Shown here piece by piece: positions 13,127-25,099 of a stretch of 64,000 nt of DNA. This stretch comes from Polyodon spathula (Eukaryota; Chordata; Actinopteri; Acipenseriformes; Polyodontidae), in contig NC_054558.1 in the NCBI RefSeq assembly GCF_017654505.1, positions 15,413,278 to 15,477,277 of the forward strand. Reading direction: 5' to 3'. The position numbers and the translations under genes were made by a program. The notes under the pieces are model-generated. The model did not search any database, had not been told where the DNA came from, and worked only from the letters and a program-made list of their open reading frames with translations. The stretch's first letter is position 1. Each line of letters starts with the position of its first letter.

Positions 13127-13986
13127 ATAGAGGCTATAATTTGTTTTTATTTTTTTAAATCAACTAACAATTTGCCAAGCGATTTAAGGTGTTAAAAAAA
13201 AAAAAAAAAATCTGCTTTTTTTAAGAATTGATTGCCAATACATGTAGCATCAACTGTAAAAGAAATGGTTATCCAGTGTTCAGATAATGTGACGGGGTTA
13301 CATACAGTAAACGCGCAAAATGCATTGTACACTCAGTTTAGTCAGTGACTGCTATACATGGCTAATCCCCATACAGATAGTTAAATCATGATTTTACAGT
13401 GGCTTTGTAGTCTTTTCCCCATGCATTCTAGAATAAAGCAACTAAAACCTTGTCCTAAATTAAACCTTACATTTTTAAAGCAGTAGTTTGAAAATGATAA
13501 GTTCCAATCGAGCTGTATTCCTTTGCATGGTACCACCTCCTATTTTAAATGACGTCCCCGTCTATCTAGATCCCCAGATGTTCAGAGAATGTCAGAATAC
13601 TTTGAATTGCTGAAATATTCATCTGAGTAAGAATGTCATCTTAACAGTTTTTGATGTTGGGTTTGTTTAATGTAAAGTTCCCCTTTTAGTGATAACTTTC
13701 CACCCACTGGAAATTCAAATTTTCTGATCGAAACATCAAACAGTGTCCTTGTCAAGTGAAATGTTGAGTGCTGGCATTCTCACCAGGCCCTGTTGAACAT
13801 TAAATGATTAATTAATTGTACCTTTTGAGGCCATGGGTTCTTGAGATCCCTTTATACTAATAATGAAATCAAAAAAATGTAAGCGCTAGATTTCAACATT
13901 TTAGTATGCTGTCTATTGATTGTCACACTTTACAGGCTAGATGGCAGTAGTGTGTGTATATGTGCATACATGCAGGCAGGCAGGCT

Positions 13987-15353
13987 CTCAAAAGTATTCA
14001 CCCCCCCTTGGACTTTTCCACATTTTATTGTTTTACAACATGGAATCAGCAATTACAACCATGAGTCTATTTGGATAAGTCTCTACCAGCTTTGCTCAAA
14101 TTTTTGCCCAGTCTTCTTTGCAAAATTGCTCAAGCTCCGTCAAGTTGGATGGGGACCTTTGATGAACAGCAATTTAAGTCTTTCCACATTCTCAATTGGA
14201 TTGAGGTCTGGGCTTTGACTGGGCCACCAGCACATTGACCTTTTTGTTTTTAAGCCACTCCTGTGTGGTTTGGGGTCATTGTTGTGCAGGAAGATGAATA
14301 TTCTCCCAAGTCCCAGGTCTCTTAGACTTTAGCAGGTTTTCCTTCAGGATTTCTCTGTACTTTGTTGCTTCCATTTTGCCCTCTATCTTCACAAGCTTTC
14401 CAGGCCCTGGCTGAGAAGCATCCCCATAGCATGATGCTGCCACCACCATGCTTCATGGTAAAGATGGTGTTCTCATGATGATGTGCATTTTAGGCTTGTG
14501 CCAAACATAGCATTTAGTGTTGAGGCCAAAAAGCTCTATGTTGGTCTCATCAGACCATAGACTCTTCTTCCACTTAGTTTCAGAGTGTGCCACATGCTTT
14601 CTAGCAAACTCTAGCCGAGATTTTATGTGAACTTTTTTTTAACAATGGCTTTCTTTTTGCCACTCTCCCATAAAGGCCGGTTTGGTGAAGCACCCAGGCT
14701 ATTGTTGCGATATGCACAGTGTATCCCAGCTCAGCTGTGGAAGACTGTAACTCCTTTAGAGTTGCCATAGGCTTCTTGGTGGCCTCCCTGACTATTGCCC
14801 TTCTCGTCCGGATACTCCGTTTTTGAGGACGGCCTGTTCTAGACATTCAAAATTTTGCCATATTCTCTCAGTTTCTTAATAATGGACTTTACTGTGCTCC
14901 GGGGGATATTCATTGACTTGTAAATGTTCTTATATCCTACCCCTGATTGGTGCTTTTGAAGAACCTTATTCCGGATTTGCTTTGAATGTTCCTTTGTCTT
15001 CATGATGTAGTTTTTGTTAGGAAATGTACTAACCAACTGTGGGACCTCCCAGAGACAGGTGTATTTAACCTGAAATCATGTGAAACCCCTTAATTGCACA
15101 CAGGTGGACTCCATTCAACTAATTGTGACTCTAAAGACAATTGGTTGCACCAGAGCTTATATAGGTGTGTCAAAGCAAAGGGGGTGAATACTTATGCTAT
15201 CAATTATTTTCTGTTTTATATTTGTAATTGGTTTAGAACAAGTTGTAGATTTTATCTTTCACTTTGACATTATGGACTTTTTTGTGTTGACCAGTGACAA
15301 AAACTCCTAATTAAATCCATTTTGATTCCATGTTGTAACACAATAAAATGTGG
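13987..15353 (-). mobile_element. Tc1/mariner-family element, decayed, right end lost
   Basis: The left end reads 'aaaagtattcacccccc...ttggacttttccacattttattg', a well-known terminus of a fish Tc1-like group. The complementary inner repeat (gggggtgaatactt) is at about 15180-15195, and the partner of the left end (attccatgttgtaacacaataaaatgtgg) is at about 15325-15353. There the element stops abruptly: the expected last approximately 30 bp (complement of the CACCCCC end) are missing and the sequence switches into a duplicated flank. The left inverted repeat is also shortened by an internal deletion. The element encodes a dead transposase on the - strand. Confidence 0.88.
14060..15003 (-). pseudogene. 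Tc1-type transposase pseudogene
   Basis: The - strand reading starts at the ATG at 15003 with MKTKEHSKQIRNKVLQKH, the paired-type HTH region of Tc1 transposases. It includes IPRSTVKSIIKKLREYG, then a second helix-turn-helix part (GRPQKRS, REATKKPMATLKEL, LHQTGLYGRVAKRKPLL) in another frame. A DDE-catalytic piece 'WSDET.IELFGL' is near 14530, and HNNDPK and SPDLNPIE equivalents are near 14270 and 14200. The pieces sit in different frames and are separated by stops, so several frameshifts have accumulated. No functional protein can result. The family's usual length is about 340 residues, and the remnant spans nearly all of it. Confidence 0.85.
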
Positions 15354-15362
15354 TCTGTAGTG

Positions 15363-15407
<45 letters not shown>

Positions 15408-15590
15408 TTTTAGTAGTAACATTGAAGACGTTCTTTGCTGCTGGCTGGATTTAGTGTCCTGTGTGAAATAATCACTTGAACTGTGATACAAAGAGGTTAG
15501 GAATGATGGATGGTGCATTGGATTAATTGGCTTTTGAAATATACAGCTCACTTCCATTTTAGCACCTTGTGTTCATTTGTAAAAAGTCAA
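15354..15590 (+). repeat. Direct duplication, copy 1
   Basis: It begins tctgtagtgcctttttaaaaa, includes a run of about 37 A, then 'ctttttagtagtaacattgaag' and 'ggctggatttagtgtcctgtg', and ends at 'aaaagtcaaaa'. It is nearly identical to 16214-16438 apart from poly-A length and a few substitutions. It abuts the truncated end of the Tc1 element with no spacer. Confidence 0.93.
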
Positions 15591-15648
15591 AACAAAAGTA
15601 AACAAAGTTTCAGTTTCATTTTTTTTTTATATAATATATATTTATATA

Positions 15649-15651
15649 TAG

Positions 15652-15690
<39 letters not shown>
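15649..15690. repeat. (TA)n microsatellite
   Basis: About 20 TA dinucleotides, followed by tgtatgtgtgtg, inside the spacer between the two direct-duplication copies. Confidence 0.93.
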
Positions 15691-15700
<10 letters not shown>

Positions 15701-16213
15701 GTGGGAATTTCGAATAAGATATTCGAATATACCAAGAATAAGTTTTGAATACTTGACCTCTAATTACTCAAGTGACCACGTTGCATCCGATGTATTCCAA
15801 GTAAAAGGTGGTTTAAACCAAGTAAGAAATAAGAATACACAGCAGAGGGGTTTTAACTGTAAAATGCAGAACTTTGTAAAAGAGACCTTCAAATCTTTCA
15901 ACTGCATTTGACACCCTGTGACCCCAAAAAACCAAAGTTAAACTGTCTTAAAGCAGGTCTTGCTTGTGATTCTGTAACTTAAGATGATTTCACCTTCCCC
16001 AGATAAGTTGGAGCATATTTCGCCTTCAAATTTAAAATGTACATACTTTACAGACACCAACACTCAGCTTTTGATGAAGGTTTGCTGAGGCATCTTTGGG
16101 TTCAATCAGACAAACCATCATAAAAGCAATTACCTTTTTTATGGCTGTTTTTAAATCTTTTTTTTATTTTTCACTCAAGTTGCAGAACCCTTTAACCTTA
16201 TTCTTCGTGCTAA

Positions 16214-16438
16214 TCTGTAGTGCCTTTTTAAAAAAAAAAAAAAAAAAATCTTTTTAGTAATAACATTGAAGACTTTCTTTGCTGCTGGCTGGATTTAGTG
16301 TCCTGTGTGAAATAATCACTTGAACTGTGATACAAAGAGGTTAGGAATGATGGATGGTGCATTGGATTAAATGGCTTTTGAAATATACAGCTCACTTCCA
16401 TTTTAGCACCGTGTGTTCATTTGTATCTAAAAGTCAAA
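16214..16438 (+). repeat. Direct duplication, copy 2
   Basis: This is the partner of 15354-15590, with a shorter A run (about 18). Differences include taataacattgaagacttt against tagtaacattgaagacgtt, and a 3-base insertion near the right end. Its left flank (ttcgtgctaa) has no transposon, so this is the more likely ancestral copy. Confidence 0.93.
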
Positions 16439-19400
16439 TACCAAGTCCCTAGAGTGCACCCCAGAATCCAGATTTATTTAACTTATTTATTTTACAGAAT
16501 CAAAATGTATAGCATTACATTAAATCATAGCACTTTACATCAGAACATTATGCATTATGAATCCATATAGTCTGTACAGTGAACTGATTGAGGTGAGCCT
16601 TGCTAAATCCATTTCTAACACAAGTATTTTACAGGGTGGGAGGGCAAATAAACTGTCTCACTTGTGATGACATTGCTAAGGAAGCAGCTATTGACTGTAC
16701 TTTCTTGTGATGGAATATAGAAGTGAACAAGTAAAGGAAGGTCTACTGATTTAAAGACACATTTTAATTGAATGGTAGTCATTTTTGTTTCAGAAAAGAC
16801 ACCTTTTGTAGGGGATAACTACAACAAAGCTTTGTGTTCTAGGAGCCAAGCTTTAAAATAAGCAAAAACAGATAAAACACTTTGAATACGTAATCCAGAA
16901 ACCAAAATTTGAAATCAATAGCAAACATTTACCAAAGACTATTTTGTAGGTAAAGGGAGAAAGAAATGGAGGAGAGAACCATGTAGGTTTACTGCAAGCT
17001 AGCATTTCTTGAGTGGCCTCTGGTAACCTTTCCCTTTTTGAGATTTTTCCACACCTTGTTCCTTTTTGCACGTACGGATCCGGCACGCTACCTTGTCCAG
17101 GATTATTAAAAAATAGTAAACAAACATTTTTCCAAGTCTGTGCTGAAACAAGTGCTGAGTGTTTCTCATGTGCTGAGCTTTGACTCTTGAATTGTTAGCC
17201 TGGTTTGAATATACCCAGTGGATCTGGGGTTTCAATTCCAGGGCATGTCGAACACTTGCCAGCGTGCCTGTTGGGATCCCTTCAGTCTAAGATATGTTGC
17301 CTTTGTTGAAGCTGCACTGTGACCCCTTGGAGGGACCTCTTCTCAGATTGACATGTGTTTCTCAAAACTGCTGACAGCAATCCCAGTTTAATAGCAAGTG
17401 CAGAGATGGATGTATGAAGTGAAGAAGGAACTGGACAGAAACAGCATTAAAATGGAAGCAGCACTGAGGCTTTAAATAACATGATATGTACGTTTTTAAA
17501 AATGTAATCTGAACAAGCCGGCAGCCTCGAAACATTTATTACACAATATATTGTACTGTACATACGTTGGCACTAGATATATAGGCTACTTCGTTAATAT
17601 GCTGTAGTGTACGGGGTCAGATTTTAAAGAATTAAATGGTTTGAAATATGTTCATAGATGAAACTCCAAACTTCCAAATGTGTGTTAAGTTTATGCTTTC
17701 TCAAAGAAGTTTAACCTGGTAAAGATATGCACAACAAACAGAAACCAGTTGTAGTGTTTGCATCAAGATGTGTGCAGTGTAAGGTGATTTTACTAGACCT
17801 TTTCTCCATATACACACTAGTGTTGTATACGTGTAGTGTCATCCGCATTAGAGTTTCAGTGTATCATAGAAAGTAACAGCACTCTAATGGAGGCTTCTCG
17901 TGATGGCTTTTATGATTTATTATTAAAGTACTGTAGTGAAAAAGATTAAGCTGACAAATGCTTTTTGATTCAAACACTTTATATACAAGTATGGTATACC
18001 TCCAATACAATCATATAAGCACGAGATTTAAACTGACTTCGGACAAGGCCTCAGTACAGCTCAGTGCATACGTTTGTATCAGAAAGCACGGATATCCATG
18101 GAGTCAATTCGAAAGAGATGGTAAAGTTTTGTCAGTCTTTTCATTTTGGGTATGTATACCTTTGTAAACAACTGTTGACTCCACTCCCATTTGTTTTAGT
18201 TCTGTCCAATGATAGGGGTTTTCACTCTCATTGCACATTCCCTCTGCGGGGGAAAAGGGGGGGCTGCATACCACGTTGTACCTAGAAGGGGGCATCCATC
18301 TTGTCTTTCAGTTCCCCTCTCCCATCTCGCACTGTCTCTGCTAATCTCCTGTCTTTTGGTGTTTAGCTCAGACACCCATCTGTGACTTTGACATGTTAAG
18401 CTATGCAAAACTGCACGTAGCTGGTTTTGACAATGGGAAATGAAAGAACTCAAAACTTAGACAATACTGTATAGAACCTTAACATAAAAGCATATTAAAG
18501 CAACTGAATTAGTAAGCACATTAAAACGACTATAAAAAACATTCACACAATTTAAACAATGATTAAAAAGAACTTAACTATAAAAGACACACATACAATG
18601 TAAAACTTACAATTAATAACATCATTAATACCTCATGCAGAAAGCCATCACTACAGTACTACAATTTGTTTAAACATTTAGGAAATTAAACAGAATTTAT
18701 CATCCCTTGTTGACATTCCTGAAACGGTTATGGTCAGTTTGATATAACAGTTCATACCAAAAAGAAAGCCAAGAGGTTCCACTTTTTATTACAGTGGAAC
18801 CAAAAAAAAAAAGTAATGTGCATTCCATATTTACATTGACATAATAGCAATAAGCCTCATTATAGACTTGTTTGGTGTAAAATATTCATATGTGATCACT
18901 CTCTCTGTGCAGGTTTGATACTGACCTGAATACCTAATTAACTAAAGGTTTTATTCATTTTTCAAGAGTAGGAAAATAATACCATGCATTTACTCTTAGC
19001 ACTTGTGGGGTTCCTCCCAAGGCACTTCAAAATTTAAGTCTTATACGGAAGTGGAGTTGTTTTGTAAACAGATTTGAGGGATAGCTGTGATCAAGCATGT
19101 GTGTTTTCTGCTTGGCAGCAAGCAGTAAACCAGTTAAAACCAGCCATACAACCACAAATTACAAGACTGGCAAAGCTTGCGTTTAGCACAATTTTCTTGT
19201 CGAGGCCCGTTCTCCAACAGCAGGATTAGGTTACATGGAACTCGGGGCTGATGCACACAGATATTGTATTCATTGATTTCCCTGGAGGGGTTATGAGCTC
19301 AAGTAATTGATACCACACCCAAACGTACCTACCTACCTCAGACACAAAAAGAAGCTGATTTTGTTAAAGACCTTTTTGACCCTAGAAAGGCTATTTACCA

Positions 19401-19487
19401 AGAAAGCCCCAAGGCAGACACTGGAAGTATTTTCACTTTGAAGCCAATGTCCAGGATTTTAAAGTTGTAAGCTGTTTACTGTTGCAG

Positions 19488-19491
<4 letters not shown>

Positions 19492-19520
<29 letters not shown>
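19492..19520. repeat. Poly-A tract
   Basis: About 29 uninterrupted A within the intron; no element could be attached to it with confidence. Confidence 0.85.
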
Positions 19521-19522
<2 letters not shown>

Positions 19523-20412
19523 TTTACAACAAATACTTTTTTGCACATTAGACACATCTGATGACCACCCACTTGGGTTAGCTGTTTTGGTTTTTTCATT
19601 ACTGAATGATTTGATTCAATAATTAGTTTTGTAACACATAGTTAATAACATTATTTAAGTTTATCAATGAAAATGCACCGAACGCCCTACCTTGCTATTT
19701 ACTGTATTTCTGCCAGTCAAGCAGTGAGCGTGTTCTTCTCCTGCTCATGTTAACTAGCATCTGATTTACTGGTTCCGTCCTACCAGCGAATCAGTTTTGA
19801 AAATGCTTTGGAAGTCTGCTCCTCTGTGTAAACAAAAAAAAAAAGCATGCGCCTTGAATCCAGAGCAGGACGACAGGCTTATTCCTGGCAAACAGCTTGT
19901 AAATTGTGTACATTGAAGAAAACTGATTATGTATATAGTTTGTGCTTCTTTGGAGTTTCAAAGTGAACTGTTGTATAATAAATATTTAACTATTCAATAA
20001 CGTTAAAATAAAAAAATAAAATAATTGAACAGTCAGTGATGTATGAATCTTGTAATAAGTAAATCAATTTTAATTATTATTATGATTTAGGCAGGGATTT
20101 CTGCATTGTGTGTTTCAGGGAAGGTTAGGTGGTATAGTATTAACAAGATGTAATGCGTGATGCTGTCGCTGAATAAAAAGACTGTTTTCATAAACTTGTG
20201 TCTAGTTTATGTAGACCACTTTCTAAAGTACTGTAATCTGTTTGGAATAAATCTTTTTAGTAACACCCCTGTAGTATGTTAAACTTGCCTTAGGCTTGAT
20301 GCGAATGTTATGTTTTTTTTTTTTCTTCTCCTGATGCTACCAAGGCGTAATTACCCCTCGAATTCCATTGTTGTGCACAAGCTTTTACTAAACTGCAATG
20401 ATATTAAAATAA

Positions 20413-20539
20413 TCACGGGGGGGAAGAGAGCGAAACATGTATGTGTGTGACTATTCACGGGGGGGAAGAGAGCGAAACATGTATGTGTGTGACTATTCAC
20501 GGGGGGGAAGAGAGCGAAACATGTATGTGTGTGACTATT
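20413..20539. repeat. 42-bp minisatellite, three perfect units
   Basis: The unit begins tcacgggggggaagagagcg and continues aaacatgtatgtgtgtgactat. Starts are at 20413, 20455 and 20497, an exact period of 42. I see no mismatch among the three units, including the seven-G run, so the expansion is recent or has been homogenised. Confidence 0.97.
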
Positions 20540-20985
20540 TGGAGGCTTAATAGTCAGCCCTAATGTTTTATCTATTTAAATGGATGTTGAGGATTAGAAA
20601 TTGTACATCAGTGGTTCTTGAACAGAGGTCTGCAAAGTTGGCTATAATTTGTAAAAAAACTGATTGCCCTCAGTGAGAGCCCTCATTATAAATCCTCTTT
20701 GACAAGAAATCACCACTAAGGATTACTTAGTTCTAGTATATTTCATCCTATGTCCTTCTGTGCATATAACACAGAATAGGGTAATTCTAAAACAAGGAAT
20801 CATTTTGGACAGTTTGAGCTGCACAAGATGACCGTGCATGCAATGTATACACTTATATTAAACCTTATAGTACAGGGGCACCTGCAGACAGTTTGAGAAC
20901 ATTTCACATTGTTAGGTATTTTGGTGCTGGAACCTTGAATGCCAGTCCAGTCTGCAGCTGCTGGTGCCTTTCCTAATACCACTAC

Positions 20986-21860
20986 TTAACACTAGAAGCG
21001 CTGGAATTTCGAACTACCTAGAACTGCCAAACCGGTCATTTTAACTGGTGGCTTTTTAAACAGCTGTAGTATGATGATGAAAGACAACCAATCGTATAAA
21101 AGTTATATTTTCATAGCAGAAACACCATATTTAAGTGGAAAACAAAACAAAGTTTTTTTTTTTTCTTTTCAAAAGGAGCAGTACAAAACAAGAAAAACTT
21201 AAATAAAACATAAATAAAATAAACCTTTCACTAGTAACTTTTGTAATGGGTCACCGTACATAAGTGTGTAAACATTTCATTTGTTTGTAAAAATAAAAAG
21301 GCCTTTTTTTAGAAAATAGTATATAATGAGCAACTTCAAAACATAAATAACTAATACAATGAATGATTTATGTAACATTTAGCCTACATACCTGGCAGCT
21401 TTCTAACCTGTACAGTCCACACACAATACACCCTTCTCCACTTTTCCTCAGCATTTACCCACACTGCCCTTCCATAACAGACGCAGACATCCAAAGTGGA
21501 GTTGTCATTGCATTTTGCAACCTGGCACTGTTTTCTCTTGTGTGTGGATGCAGCATTGCCAGAAGGGAATCTGTCTCCGCCCTCTGATCTATATGTGCTT
21601 GCCGAAGCTCCGTGGCTAACTGCAAGATGAAGGACCTCATGCAATTTCCCCTGGGACGTTCCTTGTACAAAACAGGCACACTGCTGTTATGAAATACAGC
21701 CACAGGCCAACGACGAGGTCCGCCTTTGACTGTCATGCCAGCTGGTCCATCATTTCCGCACCGAACTTTCTTGCATTGTAGTATTTCACTGCCTCAGGCT
21801 TTTTTTTGCCGTCCGTTTCGATCGCCACTGTTTTGTGCGTAGAGCTGAGAATGAACCTGC
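20986..21860 (-). mobile_element. piggyBac-like element remnant
   Basis: A TTAA target site at 20986-20989 is followed directly by cactagaagcgctgg, a piggyBac-type terminal sequence. The C-terminal part of a piggyBac transposase on the - strand begins about 370 bp further in (21363-21857), with its carboxyl end facing this terminus, as in intact members. I could not find the opposite terminus, so the 5' half seems deleted or rearranged beyond about 21860. Confidence 0.72.
21363..21857 (-). pseudogene. piggyBac transposase C-terminal pseudogene fragment
   Basis: Read on the - strand, three successive frames give family features in the right order. First comes VAIETDGKKKPEAVKYYNAR then KFGAEMMDQLA, which includes the third catalytic aspartate context (MMDQ), ending at a TGA. 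Then GGPRRWPVAVF and SFILQLATELRQAHIDQRA, the conserved RRWP box and following helix. Last comes RKQCQVAKCNDNSTLDVCVCYG, the start of the cysteine-rich zinc-binding tail; the expected later cysteines are partly lost (AVWVNAEEK). At least two frameshifts and one stop disrupt it. The first two catalytic aspartates lie in the missing N-terminal part. Confidence 0.8.
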
Positions 21861-22142
21861 AATGCTATACACAGGGAGGTACCCTCAGAGAGATGTGTTT
21901 TTCAAGCACTGAGAGACTGTAGACAGGTAGACACCACTTGATCACGGGACTGATTGTATTGATAAGGACATGATCGCTTGTTTGAAGTCGTTAATGTCAG
22001 CTGGTGGTACGTTAGAATTCCACATTGACTCTTCTATCTCCAGGAATGCCCCTTACAGAGCTCTTGTCACTAACAAAATAGTTGATTAGCAGACCACTTC
22101 AAGAATTACTTTGGTTCATTTTATTGAGTTTTCGTTTTTTAA

Positions 22143-22275
22143 AGGGCTCTTAGTGGCTCATGCAGTAACGGTGCTATTGCATACAGGGTCAATCAAATGA
22201 TCATGAGCGTGCTGATTCGAATCCTGGTGGTGCAGTTACTGATCTTCACTGGAGGCCCATAGGGGCCATTTAGTG
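22143..22275 (+). mobile_element. tRNA-like SINE head
   Basis: The segment 'gggctcttagtggctcatgc' starts a tRNA-like region with an A-box-like 'tagtggctcatgcagtaacgg' and a good B box at 22214-22224 (gattcgaatcc). Its tail runs directly toward LINE-tail-like sequence (22310-22400), consistent with a SINE that borrowed a LINE 3' end. No clear target-site duplication was found. Confidence 0.6.
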
Positions 22276-22309
22276 GAAAAAGGGCAATGCTCCAAGTGTT
22301 ATAGATACA

Positions 22310-22400
22310 GTATTTACAGAGGTCAAGGTACACTTTTTACACAGAGTGGTGAGTGTATGGAATAGGTTACCCCACATTGCTGATGCTGAATCACTATCAT
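22310..22400 (+). mobile_element. LINE 3'-tail fragment
   Basis: The text 'acacagagtggtgagtgtatgg', 'aataggttacc' and 'gctgatgctgaatcac' matches the better preserved copy at 35930-36115. It ends before the 'tttaagaccc' segment. Confidence 0.65.
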
Positions 22401-25027
22401 TTTATTTATGTGTAGTGCAACTAATTTGACTTTTTGCATGTAATCCATGACACCCAGCCTCACTCAAACCACATAAGACAAAGCACTCCAATGGGCTTGA
22501 GGGGAGTCTTGGTTTAAGCCCCTATGTAATAAAAACGGATTCAATTACATATAGTTGTCTTTCACATCAACCAGCTGAAAAATAGGTTATTGCTGCAAAT
22601 ACAAAAGGCAAACTAGATCCGTGGGTTGGGAAGGCAGGTTGCCTGGTAATGCAACCAAACAGTCAAATATGCAATACTTTCCTTCGGGCCCCTTTTCACA
22701 TAACTTTGGAGTAACTCGATCACCATTGTTAAATGAAAACATGATTTGGACCCTTTTGAAATCCATTTAAAATAAGAAACATGAAAGCCAAGGAAAACAA
22801 TTGCATCAGCTGACCTTTCAGAGGCACCAAGTCACCAGACTGTGCAGAGAACCATATGAAGATACTGGCACATTTTTGAGCAGAAGCTGAGGGTCACAAG
22901 TGTACTAGCCTACATACCGAAGGATCGAAATGCTTTTCAAATGAGTGTTAACCATGGACTATATTATAAAAAGGGCAGAGGTGTTGAGCGTTTTGGTGCA
23001 CCTTTTTTTTTTTCATCTTAATCCCTTTTGACTAGTTTTTTGTTTTTTTCTTCAATGAAAGCGCTGAGCAATTTGTTGCAACCCTGGCCATAAAATAAAT
23101 CAGTCAGTCATCTTTTAATTTTGGTACATAATCTACAGTAGGTACTGCAAAGGTAAGGGGAAACATTATACTGTGTCTGTTTTTAATGTACATGAATATT
23201 TTCATTGTGTCACAGTTTACTGCTGGACATGAAAAAAGTTAATGTTCATTGTAAATGTACTGCAGTTTATCGTGTATCACTCGATTTAGAGCAGGAAAGT
23301 TGCACTTTGTGTACCTCATAATAATTAAGCTGCACCGGTTGACATGCTTTGCATTTGAGCACACACACGTTGATGTGTGATTGGACTTCGTAAGCACAGA
23401 TTCGCCATTGTCGTGTTTCTGTGGTGACACACAGCCAGCCAGAGAGAGAGAGGAAACAGTTAAGTTTGAATCAGGTTAAAATGATAGGCTGTCTGTAGAT
23501 GGCTTACGAGCAATACCCACCTAGGCTTGGGGATTGCTTGTTATTCTCTAGCTTAATGCATGCAGCAGGACTCCAGTGAACGGCATTGACCAAAGGGCAA
23601 CTGTGGAACCCTTTGGTTCATTGTGGAACCAGGTGTAAAAGAAACCTGCTCTAACTGGCGCCTTCATTCCTCTGGGTACTCGCCTCTGTTTAGCCCAGGA
23701 GCAATCCACCTTATGTGCTTTTTTGAATGGCGTTTTAGTTGAGCATGCTTTGAGAATAGTGGGAAAGGAAGCAGAGACGTCTGTGAGCTCTGTGTGTTCT
23801 CAGTCTCCTACAGGTATTATCTTATTGCTCTAGGCGGCTGTCCCTCAAGACAGGTCATTATGATAACACTGGCTGCATTTCTCCACTAGCCCAGTTGGTA
23901 AAAAGGTATATAGAATTAATTGGGTAGGGTGTAAGGGTAAGCTTTAGAAAAGCTTTCTTGCACACTTGTAAAAGGATAAAAAGCTGCTCTTGCCGATTTC
24001 AAAGTTCTAAAAGTTTATTTTATTTCCGTCTATGTGTTGAGTGCTTTTAAAGAAAGTTTCAGTTTACATTTCCGTATTTAAATAATGCATAAACAAAATA
24101 AGCAAACCCGGAAATAGCCAATAGCTTCAAGGGTACTGAGACTGGAATCAGTGTTTGTTAGCAAGGACCATTTTACATCAATCAGGCTCAATGCTGCGAA
24201 AATAAAATAAGGTGTAGTATCCCAAAGCTAGCCCCGCCTCCATGGCAAATTGCAACATGTCAGGACATTTTAGATTTAAAAAAAAAAAAAAAAACACAAA
24301 TTCCCACTAAAGTTTCTAAACTTTTAACACTTCATTTAAACTCTAACACCCCTAGTTATGATTAGTGTAACAGTGCTGCAAATGCAGACCCTAGCTTTTA
24401 TCAGATGTAAAAATAAGAGCTACATTGACTACAGATATTGTAGGCTAAAACGTTTGCTAGACAAGGTTATTTTCTAACTTTTCAAATTTTGTTTTGGATT
24501 AGTTTTATACTGTAAAGTTAGTCCTTTTTTTTTTTTTTTTTTTTTTAATATGATCAGCCTGGCTCACAAATGGATACCTGGTCTTCCCACTTGTTCCCAC
24601 AATCATGTAGATGTGTGGTTTTGTTCAGGTAGCCCCTGGTTAGAGGTCAGCCTGTAATTTTGGATATTATGAAATGAGCAGATTGATATCCTGACAATTG
24701 GTATAAGGTAAGGTCTGACTGGCTACAGGGCAGTGAAAACAAGGATTATACTTACAAAGTGACGGCTTATTTCCTGGACATTTTAACCTTTTGAATTTGC
24801 TATGAAGTGCAGATTGGTATATCAATCTGAGGTAATTGAACCCTTTTTGTTTTGTATGAAATAACTGGAAAAGCATAGTCCAATTTTGTATGGATAACAG
24901 CTATTATGTTAATGCAACAAGCCATAGTTCCTACTACCAAATTGAAAATTGCAGCTCTCGATAGCAACACAGTAGTAATGTTAATAGTAAAATGTTTAAA
25001 TGTGTTCCAAGTGTTTAAATGCTTACG

Positions 25028-25099
25028 GCTGGTTTCACATACCTTGGTTAGCACTAATCTTGAATTACCTAATGTTGTCTTGGGTAAGGTAAAACCAGC
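25028..25099. repeat. Small foldback repeat (72 bp)
   Basis: The left arm GCTGGTTTCACATACCTTGG and the right arm, whose reverse complement is GCTGGTTTTACCTTACCCAA, form an imperfect inverted repeat around a short loop. It looks like a miniature inverted-repeat element; the family is not identified. It lies inside the 153-codon chance ORF of this intron. Confidence 0.65.
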
